This document shows, piece after piece, positions 19,397 through 29,839 of a stretch of 64,000 nt of DNA. The translations under genes were made by a program, and so were the position numbers. The DNA lies in the NCBI GenBank assembly GCA_905339255.1, contig CAJPFO010000107.1:1-64000 (forward strand). Reading direction: 5' to 3'. The notes beneath the pieces were generated by a model, which worked only from the letters and a program-made list of their open reading frames with translations, was not told where the DNA came from and did no database searches. Each line of letters begins with the position of its first letter. The first letter of the stretch is position 1. Source of the DNA: Myxococcaceae bacterium. GTDB taxonomy: Bacteria; Myxococcota_A; UBA9160.

Positions 19397-19954
19397 GTGA
19401 AGGATCGACGTGGGCTCGGGATCTCGCGTGGGGCTGTCGCAGGGGGCCTCGCGATCGCGCTTCTCTTCGGAGCGGGGCTCCCCGCGGTTGCATCCGCCGC
19501 GACCCAGGTCGAGTACCGGACGATCGACCTCCCGGACCCGGGTGGCGACGATCTCTGGCGCGCCGAGTACTTCGTGAGCGGCAGGCTCTTCGTCGAGGGC
19601 GAAGGGCTCTCCATCCTCTTCGATGAGACGAGCTTCGGGGCCCTCGGGGATCCTCCCGCCGCGGGTGCGGACTGGGACGTGATGGTGCTCCAGCCAGATC
19701 CGCTCCTTCCCGATGCGGGCCGCTACGACGCGCGTGCGCTCCGCGACTCGCCCTCGCTCGCCTCGGTCTTCGCGGTCTCGTTCGTCTGGCGTGGGCCCGG
19801 TCCTCCGGCGAGCCAGCCCTTCGAGATCTACGGCCCCTCGTTCGAAACCCTCGAAACCGGTGAGACGAGCCCCGTTCCCGAGCCCGGCGCCTTCGCGCTC
19901 GTCGCGGTCGGATGCGGTGGGCTCGGCGCGGCCATGAGACGCCGCCGGCGCTAG
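19397..19954 (+). CDS. PEP-CTERM sorting-signal protein (exosortase substrate)
   Basis: An exported protein of 185 residues. The signal peptide ends near AVASA. The C-terminus is a textbook PEP-CTERM tripartite signal: VPEPGAF, then a hydrophobic helix (ALVAVGCGGLGAA), then MRRRRR. Such proteins are recognised by an exosortase (EpsH/XrtA), which cleaves at the PEP motif and anchors or releases the protein, usually in bacteria making extracellular polysaccharide. The middle (about residues 35-150) is a small beta-rich region of no recognised family. GTG at 19397 follows GGAAGGGG. No exosortase gene is in this window, so one must lie elsewhere if the signal is functional. Confidence 0.85.
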   Translation: MKDRRGLGISRGAVAGGLAIALLFGAGLPAVASAATQVEYRTIDLPDPGGDDLWRAEYFVSGRLFVEGEGLSILFDETSFGALGDPPAAGADWDVMVLQPDPLLPDAGRYDARALRDSPSLASVFAVSFVWRGPGPPASQPFEIYGPSFETLETGETSPVPEPGAFALVAVGCGGLGAAMRRRRR

Positions 19955-20000
19955 ACGCGTTCGCGGGCTTCGGCGCCGCGATGGCGTACCGTGAGCGGCC

Positions 20001-21242
20001 GTGACGGCTCTCTCGCCCTGGTACCAGGCGCTCGATCGACACGCGCCCCGCCTCGATGGCCTGCGCGGCATCGCGATCCTGCTCGTGGTCCTCTACCACA
20101 CCTGCCGCTACCCGCTCGCGACGACACCGGGCGAGCAGGCCTTCATCACCGTCGTCTCGATGGGGTGGATGGGCGTCGATCTCTTTTTCGTCCTCTCGGG
20201 CTTCCTGATCACGAGCATCCTCGTCCGACAGCGCGAATCGCCCTCCTACTTCCGCACCTTCTACGCGCGGCGGGTGATCCGGATCTTCCCGCTCTACTAC
20301 GCGGCGCTCGTCTTGTTCCTCTACGTACTGCCACCGCTCACCGGCAACCCCGAGGGCTTCTGGACCGAGGGCTCCGACCGCGAGACGCTCTGGTACTGGC
20401 TCTTCCTCTCGAACTTCCAGAACGCCTTCACCGGAAACTGGCAGCATCATTTCCTCGAAGTGACCTGGTCGCTCGCGATCGAGGAGCAGTTCTATCTCTT
20501 CTGGCCTCTCCTGGTGTGGACGACCTCGCGTGCCGGGCTCGTGAAATCGTGCGTGGCGATCATGGTCGGATCGCTCGCGCTCCGGCTCGCCGTACTCTGG
20601 ATCGGCGCTCCGAACGATCAGTTCCTCTACACCTTCACCCCCTGCCGGCTCGACGAGCTCGCGGCGGGAGCGCTCGTCGCGGTGCTCGCCGCCGATCCCG
20701 CCCGCCTCGCGATGCTCTCGCGAATCGCCCGTCCCCTGTTCGGCGCGAGCCTCGCCGTCTTCGTCGGGATCGTCGTCGTCGAGAGGCTCCGGATCGGAGA
20801 GATCCTCGCCGCGGCCCCCGCCGCTTCGCCGAAGCTCGCGGCGTCGCTCTACGTCGGCTGGACGACGTCCCCCTTCATCCAGGGCCCCGGTTTCACGCTG
20901 CTGGCGCTCGCCGGAGCCGCCCTCGTCGTGCGCGCCATGGCCGCCGAGCCGGCGAGTCTTCTCGCGAGGTTCCTCGAGTCGCGGGCGCTCCGGATCTTCG
21001 GCAAGTACAGCTTTGCCCTCTACTTGCTGCACGTGCTCGGAGGCGAGATCGCGAGCGCGATCTTCCATCCCGATCGCTTCGTCGCGGCGGGCGGGGGGTT
21101 TCTCGCCGCGCAGTTCGGCTACTGGGCGGCGGTGCTCGTCTGTTCGATGGCCCTCTCGCTCCTTTCCTGGGTTGCGCTCGAGTCTCCCTTCCATCGGCTG
21201 CGCCGCTTCGTCCCGTATCGCCAGCGCGAAGACGGGGGCTAA
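20001..21242 (+). CDS. Acyltransferase-3 family membrane protein (OafA/YrhL-like)
   Basis: An inner-membrane O-acyltransferase of 413 residues with about ten hydrophobic segments. The family opening is clear: RLDGLRGIAILLVVLYHT, with the conserved His in the first helix, then FFVLSGFLITSIL and ARRVIRIFPLYY. The loop TWSLAIEEQFYLFWPLL is also characteristic. Members transfer acetyl or other acyl groups to surface sugars, peptidoglycan or secondary metabolites; the substrate cannot be assigned. GTG at 20001 is used because it lies just ahead of the conserved N-terminus. It follows the PEP-CTERM gene by 46 bases. Confidence 0.9.
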   Translation: MTALSPWYQALDRHAPRLDGLRGIAILLVVLYHTCRYPLATTPGEQAFITVVSMGWMGVDLFFVLSGFLITSILVRQRESPSYFRTFYARRVIRIFPLYYAALVLFLYVLPPLTGNPEGFWTEGSDRETLWYWLFLSNFQNAFTGNWQHHFLEVTWSLAIEEQFYLFWPLLVWTTSRAGLVKSCVAIMVGSLALRLAVLWIGAPNDQFLYTFTPCRLDELAAGALVAVLAADPARLAMLSRIARPLFGASLAVFVGIVVVERLRIGEILAAAPAASPKLAASLYVGWTTSPFIQGPGFTLLALAGAALVVRAMAAEPASLLARFLESRALRIFGKYSFALYLLHVLGGEIASAIFHPDRFVAAGGGFLAAQFGYWAAVLVCSMALSLLSWVALESPFHRLRRFVPYRQREDGG

Positions 21243-21297
21243 GCTCGAAGGTCGATCCACGCGAGGCACGACGCCTCGGAAAGAGGAGAACCCCGCC

Positions 21298-21822
21298 ATG
21301 AGTCTGATCGGACAGAAAGAGCCGGCCTGGACGGCGACCGCGTACGTGAACGGCGAAGAGAAGAAGATCTCGAGCTCGGACTACGCCGGGAAGTGGCACG
21401 TCCTCTACTGGTACCCCCTCGACTTCACCTTCGTCTGCCCGACCGAGATCCGAGGCTTCCAGGAGAAGCTCGACGAGTTCCGGGACGACCGCATCGAGGT
21501 GATCGGTTGCAGCACGGACTCGTTCTTCAGCCACAAGGCCTGGTTCGCCGACCGCAAGACCTTCCCGAAGGAGATCACGCATCCGATCCTCGCGGACACG
21601 AACCACGCCGTGAGCCGGGCGTTCGGGGTCCTGAAGGAGGACCAGGGGATCGCGTACCGCGCGACGGTGGTCGTCGACGACAAGGGAGTCGTCCGCTCGG
21701 TCGCGGTGAACGACCTCTCGGCGGGCCGGAGCCCGGGCGAGGTGCTCCGCACCGTCGAGGCGCTGCAGAGCGGTGGCCTCTGCGGCGCGGACTGGAAGAA
21801 GGGCGACAAGTTCGCCGCTTGA
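21298..21822 (+). CDS. Peroxiredoxin, typical 2-Cys AhpC/Prx1 type
   Basis: A thiol peroxidase of 174 residues that reduces hydrogen peroxide and organic peroxides. The peroxidatic Cys47 lies in DFTFVCPTE and the resolving Cys162 in the C-terminal GGLCGADWKKG. The length is normal. ATG at 21298 follows AAAGAGGAGAA, a strong ribosome site. A thioredoxin-like gene follows immediately and could serve in its reduction. A perfect GC hairpin starts six bases after the stop. Confidence 0.95.
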   Translation: MSLIGQKEPAWTATAYVNGEEKKISSSDYAGKWHVLYWYPLDFTFVCPTEIRGFQEKLDEFRDDRIEVIGCSTDSFFSHKAWFADRKTFPKEITHPILADTNHAVSRAFGVLKEDQGIAYRATVVVDDKGVVRSVAVNDLSAGRSPGEVLRTVEALQSGGLCGADWKKGDKFAA

Positions 21823-21825
21823 CCC

Positions 21826-22215
21826 ATGCGGGCCGGCCCGTTTGTGCGGGCCGGCCCGCTCGAGGCTCCTTTGTCCCGACTCGAGATCCTCGATGGGAAG
21901 ACCTGGTCCGACCTCGTCGCCGCGCCGAAGGGGGTCCTCGTCCTCGGAAAGAGCGACTGCGACGCCTGCAAGGCGTGGTCGGCCGAGCTCGAGGGGCTCC
22001 TCGACGACGGCGGCCGCTGGCCTGAGGTGCGCTTCGGCAAGCTCCTGCTCGACCACGCCGGGCTCGTCTCGTTCAAGCGGGCGAATCCTTGGGTGGCCGA
22101 GCTCGAGGTGCTGCCCATGAACGTGATCTACCGCGAGGGCCAGAAGGTCGGCGAGTTCGCTGGCGGCGGCGGAGAGCGCCTCGCGGCTCGAATCGAGCGC
22201 CTGCTCGGCTCCTGA
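21826..22215 (+). CDS. Thioredoxin-like protein with a CDAC motif
   Basis: A small protein of up to 129 residues with a thioredoxin-type motif C-D-A-C in LGKSDCDACKAW and a cis-proline candidate in LEVLPMNVIYREGQKVGEF, the usual thioredoxin-fold ending. It probably reduces a partner such as the peroxiredoxin encoded three bases upstream. The ATG start at 21826 would put the hairpin repeat inside the coding region as MRAGPFVRAGP. A TTG at 21871, preceded by GAGG and giving LSRLEILDG, is an equally good start and would leave the hairpin between the genes. Confidence 0.75.
   Translation: MRAGPFVRAGPLEAPLSRLEILDGKTWSDLVAAPKGVLVLGKSDCDACKAWSAELEGLLDDGGRWPEVRFGKLLLDHAGLVSFKRANPWVAELEVLPMNVIYREGQKVGEFAGGGGERLAARIERLLGS
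21828..21859. terminator. GC-rich hairpin / duplicated palindrome after the peroxiredoxin gene
   Basis: The 14-mer TGCGGGCCGGCCCG occurs twice, at 21827-21840 and 21845-21858, with TTTG between. Because the core is palindromic, the two copies can pair as a 13-bp stem with a six-base loop (TTTGTG). It lies six bases downstream of the peroxiredoxin stop, where a terminator or attenuator would be. No T-run follows the stem, so it is not a canonical Rho-independent terminator. Confidence 0.4.
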
Positions 22216-22394
22216 TCCGAGGCTCCTTACATCGTCCGGTGTCGCCTCGTCGGGCCGCGGTGATCGGGCCGTGAACGGCGAGCGCTCGACCTCGGCGGCG
22301 TCGCGAACGGCCGGCCTCCGGCGGACTCCGCTTCTCGCTCGCCCGCGGGGCGTCGATCTCCTATCTTGGGAGGTCACATCGGCGAGGAAGACGC

Positions 22395-25046
22395 ATGTCG
22401 ACGGGCAAGCTCCCGGCGCGAGAGATCCGCCAGACGTTTCTCCGCTTTTTCGAGCAGCGGGGGCATCGTCTCGTGGCGTCGAGCCCGCTCGTTCCCGAGG
22501 GTGATCCGACGCTCCTTTTCACGAACGCCGGGATGGTGCAGTTCAAGCGCACCTTCCTCGGCGAGGAGACGCGCCCCTACGTACGCGCCACGACCTCGCA
22601 GAAGTGCATGCGGGTTTCGGGCAAGCACAACGACCTCGAGAACGTCGGCCGGACGCCTCGCCATCACACCTTCTTCGAGATGCTCGGGAACTTCTCGTTC
22701 GGAGACTACTTCAAGCGCGAGGCGATCGAGTACGCCTGGGAGCTCGTGACGGGTCCCTTCGGTCTCGATCCCGCGAGGCTCGTCGTCACGGTCTTCCGCG
22801 ACGACGAGGACGCTCATCGGATCTGGAGGGACGCGATCGGTCTTCCTGCCGAGCAGGTCTTCCACTTGGGAGAGGACGACAACTTCTGGGCGATGGGCGA
22901 TACCGGCCCCTGCGGCCCGTGCTCCGAGATCTACATCGACAAGGGGCGGCAGCCGGGCTGCTCGAGCGCGTCTTGTGATCCCGCTTGCGATTGCGGCCGC
23001 TACCTCGAGTTCTGGAACCTCGTCTTCATGCAGTTCAACCGCGACGCTTCGGGAAGGATGGAGCCCTTGCCGCGGCCGTCGATCGACACCGGCGCGGGAC
23101 TCGAGCGTCTCGCCTCGATCATCCAGGGCGTGGGATCGAACTACGACACCGACCTCTTCCGCCCGATCCTCGAGCGCGCGCAGGAGCTCTCGGGGGTCGC
23201 GCTCGGGTCCGATCCCGAAAAGGACGTCTCGCTCCGCGTCGTCGCCGATCATGCGCGTGCGGTCGCCTTCCTGATCGGCGACGGAGTCCTACCGAGCAAC
23301 GAGGGCAGGGGGTACGTGCTTCGCCGCATCCTCCGACGCGCGGCGCGCCACGGAGTGCTGCTCGGGGTCGAGAGGCCCTTCCTGCACGGCGTCGCAGACG
23401 CGGTGATCGACGAGATGGGAGAGGCGTACCCCGATCTCGTCGAGCGTCGCGCCTACATCACCGACCGGGTCGCGCGCGAAGAGGAGCGCTTCCTCGAGAC
23501 CCTTTCGAAGGGTCTCTCGCTTCTCGAGGACGAGATCCGCGCCGTGAAGGAGCGTCGCGCCGAGGTGCTCTCCGGCGACGTGGTCTTCCGGCTCTACGAC
23601 ACCTTCGGGTTCCCGATCGACCTGACCGAGGACATCTTGCGCGGGCATGGGCTTCGCGTCGATCAGGCCGGTTTCGATTCGGCGATGGACGAACAACGCG
23701 AGCGGGCTCGCGCGGCCTGGAAGGGAAGCGGAGAGAAGGCCGTCGGCGAGGTCTACGGACGTCTCGCGGCCGTCCACGCGACGCGCTTCCTCGGCTACGA
23801 AGCCCTCGAGATCCGCACTCCGCTTCGAGCGATCGTCCGCGATGGCGTCGAGGTCGAGACCGCCGCCGCGGGCGACCTCGTCGAGATCGTGACCGAAGAG
23901 ACGCCCTTCTACGCCGAGAGCGGCGGGCAGGTGGGTGATCGCGGCGAGATCGTGACCTCGGCGGGCCGCGTCCGGGTCGAGGATACGCAGCGACCGGTCG
24001 AAGGGCTCGTGGTCCATCGCGGACGGGTCGTCGACGGGAGTCTCCGGGTCGGCGACGAGGGTGCTCTGCGCGTCGACGCCGAGCTTCGGGCGGCGACGGT
24101 TCGCAACCACTCGGGAACGCATCTGCTCCACGCCGCGCTCCGCAAGGTTCTCGGTCCGCAGGCGATGCAGAAGGGATCGCTGGTCTCCCCAGACCGGCTT
24201 CGTTTCGACTTCACCCACGATGCGCCGCTCTCGGAGTGCGAAATCGAGCGGATCGAGGATCTTGCGAACGCCTGGATCGAGGCGAACGCGCAGGCGAGGA
24301 TCCGGACCCTTCCCTACAAGCAGGCGATCGCCGAAGGCGCCATCGCGATCTTCGAAGAGAAGTACGGCGACGAGGTCCGCGTGATCTCGTTCGGCGACTT
24401 CTCGACCGAGCTCTGCGGTGGGACCCACGCGTGCGCGACGGGTGAGATCGGGCTGCTCAAGGTCGTTTCCGAGCAGGGGATCGCCGCCGGGGTGCGGCGA
24501 ATCGAGGCGCTCACGGGAGCCGGGGCGCTCGCTCACCTGCGCGAGCAGGAACGCGCGCTCGAGCGCGTGGCGGAGCTCTTGAAGGCGCCGGTCGGAGAGG
24601 TCCCGGCACGGATCGAGAAGCTCCTCGAAGAGCGTCGCGCGCTCGAGAAGGAGCTCGATCGGCTTCGCTCCGAACGCCGCGGAGCGGCGACCGGAGACCT
24701 CGCTTCGAGCGCCCGCGAGGTCGGTGGGGTCCGCGTGCTCGCCGCGAAGGCCGACGGCGTCGACGGGGGAGACCTCCGAGCGATGGTCGATTCGCTTCGT
24801 CAGAAGCTCGGAAGCGGGATCGTGTTGCTCGCCGCCGAGAGTGACGGCCGGGTGACGCTCGCGCTCGGCGTGACTCCCGATCTCGTCTCGCGCTTCCAGG
24901 CCGGGGTGCTGATCCGCGACGTCGCCGCGGTCGTCGGCGGCAAGGGAGGCGGGAAGGCCGATTTCGCGCAGGCCGGGGGCCGCGACGCCTCGAAGATCCC
25001 CGACGCGCTCGCGAGGTTGGTCTCGCTCGTCGAGGCCGCGGCGTGA
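22395..25046 (+). CDS. alaS: Alanine--tRNA ligase
   Basis: Charges tRNA-Ala in the cytoplasm. The protein of 883 residues has the normal size and order: class II catalytic core (LPAREIRQTFLRFFEQRGH, FTNAGMVQFK, RHHTFFEMLGNFSFGDYF), tRNA-recognition region, editing domain (NHSGTHLLHAALR with zinc ligands, then CGGTHA), and a C-terminal DHHA1 domain (GGKGGGKADFAQAGG). ATG at 22395 is preceded by CGAGGAAG. It overlaps ispG by four bases (GTGA), so the two are translated together. Confidence 0.98.
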   Translation: MSTGKLPAREIRQTFLRFFEQRGHRLVASSPLVPEGDPTLLFTNAGMVQFKRTFLGEETRPYVRATTSQKCMRVSGKHNDLENVGRTPRHHTFFEMLGNFSFGDYFKREAIEYAWELVTGPFGLDPARLVVTVFRDDEDAHRIWRDAIGLPAEQVFHLGEDDNFWAMGDTGPCGPCSEIYIDKGRQPGCSSASCDPACDCGRYLEFWNLVFMQFNRDASGRMEPLPRPSIDTGAGLERLASIIQGVGSNYDTDLFRPILERAQELSGVALGSDPEKDVSLRVVADHARAVAFLIGDGVLPSNEGRGYVLRRILRRAARHGVLLGVERPFLHGVADAVIDEMGEAYPDLVERRAYITDRVAREEERFLETLSKGLSLLEDEIRAVKERRAEVLSGDVVFRLYDTFGFPIDLTEDILRGHGLRVDQAGFDSAMDEQRERARAAWKGSGEKAVGEVYGRLAAVHATRFLGYEALEIRTPLRAIVRDGVEVETAAAGDLVEIVTEETPFYAESGGQVGDRGEIVTSAGRVRVEDTQRPVEGLVVHRGRVVDGSLRVGDEGALRVDAELRAATVRNHSGTHLLHAALRKVLGPQAMQKGSLVSPDRLRFDFTHDAPLSECEIERIEDLANAWIEANAQARIRTLPYKQAIAEGAIAIFEEKYGDEVRVISFGDFSTELCGGTHACATGEIGLLKVVSEQGIAAGVRRIEALTGAGALAHLREQERALERVAELLKAPVGEVPARIEKLLEERRALEKELDRLRSERRGAATGDLASSAREVGGVRVLAAKADGVDGGDLRAMVDSLRQKLGSGIVLLAAESDGRVTLALGVTPDLVSRFQAGVLIRDVAAVVGGKGGGKADFAQAGGRDASKIPDALARLVSLVEAAA

Positions 25047-27067
25047 CGCTCCCGCCCTACGTGGCGGATCCCTACCGCCCCGTCCGACGCAGGACGCGAG
25101 AAGTGCTCGTCGGTGACGTCGCGATCGGAGGCACGAATCCGATCCGGGTCCAGTCGATGACGACGACCGACACGCAGGATACGCGGGGTTCGGTCGAGCA
25201 GATCGAGCGGCTCGCGAAGGCGGGCTGCGAGATCGTGCGGCTCACGGCGCCTTCGATCCGCGACGCCGAGAATCTCCGCGAGATCCAGGCCGAACTCGCG
25301 AGGCGCAGGGTTCGGGTGCCGCTCGTTGCCGACATCCATTTCACGCCGAACGCGGCGCTCGTCGCGGCCGAGCACGTCCAGAAGGTCCGGGTGAACCCGG
25401 GCAACTACGCCGACAAGAAGAAGTTCGAGGTGCGCGAGTACGACGATCGCGCCTACGCGCTCGAGATCGAGAGGGTGGCCGAGCGCTTCCGGCCGCTCGT
25501 TCGCCGTTGCAAGGAGCTCGGCCGCGCGATGCGGATCGGGACCAATCACGGCTCGCTCTCGGACCGCATCCTGAACCGCTACGGCGATACGCCGGCGGGG
25601 ATGGTCGCTTCGGCGCTCGAGTTCCTCGACGTCTGCGAGGACGAGGGCTTCTGCGACGTGGTCTTCAGCATGAAGGCGAGCAACACGCAGGTGGCGATCC
25701 AGGCCTACCGCCTGCTCGCCGCGCGGCTCGAAGAGCGCGCCCCGGGCGAGCCCGGCTATCCCTTCCACGTCGGAGTGACGGAGGCGGGGGACGGCGAGGA
25801 TGGTCGCGTGAAGAGCGCGATCGGGATCGGCGCTCTTCTCGAGGACGGCCTCGGCGACACGATCCGTGTCTCGCTCACCGAGGATCCCGTCCGTGAGATC
25901 CCGGTCGCGCGCGCGCTCGCGGATCGCTACGACCGGCGCTTCGCCGGGCTGGCGCCGGCGGCGGGAGTCTCGCCGGGCGCTCCCTTCACCGACGATCCCT
26001 TCGCGCATTCGAGGCGGGCCACGCAACCGGTTCGCGTGGGTGCGATCTCGATGGGAGCTGTGGAGCCCGTTCGTGCCGAGCTCGAACTCGGCGCCGTCCC
26101 GACCGCGCCTCGAGCCGCCGCGGATTCGCTCTCGATCTCGCTCGCCGTGCGCGCGGAAATCGCTTGCGAAGGCGTCGTGGTCGACTCGGACGCCGAAAGC
26201 GCGGCGCGGCTCGCCGATTTCGCGTCGGCGCTGGTCGCAGTCGGCGTGCGGGCGCCGCTCTCGGCGCGGGTTCCTGCGGCGGTCGTCGACGCGGCCGCCA
26301 AATCGGTCGCCCGGGTGATCGTTCCGGTCGGCTCCGCGACCCCCGAATCCGATCTCGACTCGGCTGCGGAGGCCGCCGCCGCACACGGGATCGCGCTCGA
26401 ATGGTCCCTTGCCGGCGCGCCCGCAGCGATCCCCGCTCTCGTCGACCGTACGCTCGACGCCGCGAGGCGGGCCGGGCTCGAGCACGCGCTCTACGGCGTC
26501 GATTCCGAGCTCCCGGTGCACGCATCACGCGCACTCGCTGCGAGGCTCCGCGCGCGAGGCGCCGACGCTGCGCCGATCGTGCTCCGGCACGGACGTTCTC
26601 CCGACCTCTCCGACGAGGAGGCCGTGCTGCGCGCCGCCACCGATCTCGGGGCACCGCTTTGCGACGGGATCGGCGATGCCGTCGCGATCGGGGGTTTCGA
26701 CGATCCGGGCCGGGCGCTCGATCTCGCCTACCGCGTGCTCCAGGGTGCGAGGCTCCGCACCTCGTGGACCGAGTTCATCTCGTGTCCGTCGTGCGGGCGT
26801 ACGCTCTTCGATCTCGAGGAGACGACGGCGCGGATCAAGGCGCTCACGCAGCACCTGAAGGGCGTCAAGATCGCGATCATGGGTTGCATCGTGAACGGCC
26901 CGGGCGAGATGGCCGACGCGGACTTCGGCTACGTGGGCGCCGGTCCGGGGATCGTGAACCTCTACGTCGGCAAGGAGGTCGTCGATCGACAGGTGCCACA
27001 GGACGAGGCACCCGAGAAGCTCGTCGATCTGATCCGCCGCCACGGCCGCTGGGTCGAGCCCGGCTAG
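25043..27067 (+). CDS. ispG: 4-hydroxy-3-methylbut-2-enyl diphosphate synthase, long form
   Basis: Penultimate enzyme of the MEP isoprenoid pathway, converting MEcPP to HMBPP with a [4Fe-4S] cluster. The N-terminal TIM barrel is clear (NPIRVQSMTTTDT, RLTAPSIRDAENL, ADIHFTPNAAL, VRVNPGNYADKK). The C-terminal cluster domain has CPSCGRTLFDLEE and GCIVNGPGEMADADFGYVG. At 674 residues it is far longer than the roughly 370-residue form. About 260 residues (roughly 305-565) are inserted between the barrel and the cluster domain, as in the three-domain IspG of plants, Chlamydiae and Bacteroidetes. The start is GTG, overlapping the alaS stop. Confidence 0.95.
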   Translation: MTLPPYVADPYRPVRRRTREVLVGDVAIGGTNPIRVQSMTTTDTQDTRGSVEQIERLAKAGCEIVRLTAPSIRDAENLREIQAELARRRVRVPLVADIHFTPNAALVAAEHVQKVRVNPGNYADKKKFEVREYDDRAYALEIERVAERFRPLVRRCKELGRAMRIGTNHGSLSDRILNRYGDTPAGMVASALEFLDVCEDEGFCDVVFSMKASNTQVAIQAYRLLAARLEERAPGEPGYPFHVGVTEAGDGEDGRVKSAIGIGALLEDGLGDTIRVSLTEDPVREIPVARALADRYDRRFAGLAPAAGVSPGAPFTDDPFAHSRRATQPVRVGAISMGAVEPVRAELELGAVPTAPRAAADSLSISLAVRAEIACEGVVVDSDAESAARLADFASALVAVGVRAPLSARVPAAVVDAAAKSVARVIVPVGSATPESDLDSAAEAAAAHGIALEWSLAGAPAAIPALVDRTLDAARRAGLEHALYGVDSELPVHASRALAARLRARGADAAPIVLRHGRSPDLSDEEAVLRAATDLGAPLCDGIGDAVAIGGFDDPGRALDLAYRVLQGARLRTSWTEFISCPSCGRTLFDLEETTARIKALTQHLKGVKIAIMGCIVNGPGEMADADFGYVGAGPGIVNLYVGKEVVDRQVPQDEAPEKLVDLIRRHGRWVEPG

Positions 27068-27130
27068 GCGATCGACTCGCCGATCCGCGGAGTCGTCGCG
27101 TTCGGGGCGCGCCGACGGCCGGTGCGGCGA

Positions 27131-29329
<2,199 letters not shown>

Positions 29330-29464
29330 GGGCGCAGCCCGTATCGGCCGGCCTGCCGAAGAGGTTCAGGGGGCCTGCGCCCTGGAGCGATTCGCCACGG
29401 GGTCGTTCCCCGGTGCAGGCGGAGTTGCTGGCTCTCCCGATGGGCGGGTCGGGCTCGAGCGGGA

Positions 29465-29773
29465 TCAGGGGACCTGGCTTGCCCCGAGCGGCGGCTCGGC
29501 TTCGGACGGCTCGATCTCGCTCGCCGGCGCCGGAGCCGCCACCGGCTCGCACTGCTCGACGGTCGCCGTCGTCGCGGCCGATCCGAGCGTGGCCGGGCGG
29601 ACCTCGAGCACCTTCCGGCAACGGAGAGCGGGACGCTCCGTCGAAGCCGGCGCTGCGGGCGGACGCGCCGGCTTGGTGGCGCAGGCGAGCGCAGCCGAGA
29701 GAGCGAGCGAGACGAGGATCGCGGAAAGCGCCGGCACGCGGAGGAGCGTATCTGCGCTCGTCTGCGTCTGCAT
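29465..29773 (-). CDS. Small exported protein, possible lipoprotein
   Basis: 102 residues starting MQTQTSADTLL, with a hydrophobic stretch LSAILVSLALSAALACATKP that could be cleaved before the cysteine as a lipoprotein, although the lipobox (ALAC) is not ideal. The rest is proline/alanine-rich with two further cysteines (LRCRK and EQCEP) and no recognised domain. The ATG at 29773 has only a weak ribosome site. It lies 135 bases upstream of the kinase gene on the same strand and is divergent from the antiporter. Function unknown. Confidence 0.5.
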   Translation of the reverse strand: MQTQTSADTLLRVPALSAILVSLALSAALACATKPARPPAAPASTERPALRCRKVLEVRPATLGSAATTATVEQCEPVAAPAPASEIEPSEAEPPLGASQVP

Positions 29774-29839
29774 CCCGGTCCCGATCGCTCCTCGCCTGCG
29801 TGATGCGCGACGCCACTCACGCCCTAGAGTCCGGAGCGC

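Noticed and set aside
22271-22504. Small frame before alaS
   Set aside because: It overlaps the alaS start, has no ribosome site and no recognisable composition; the 179-base gap holds no tRNA-like fold that I can see.
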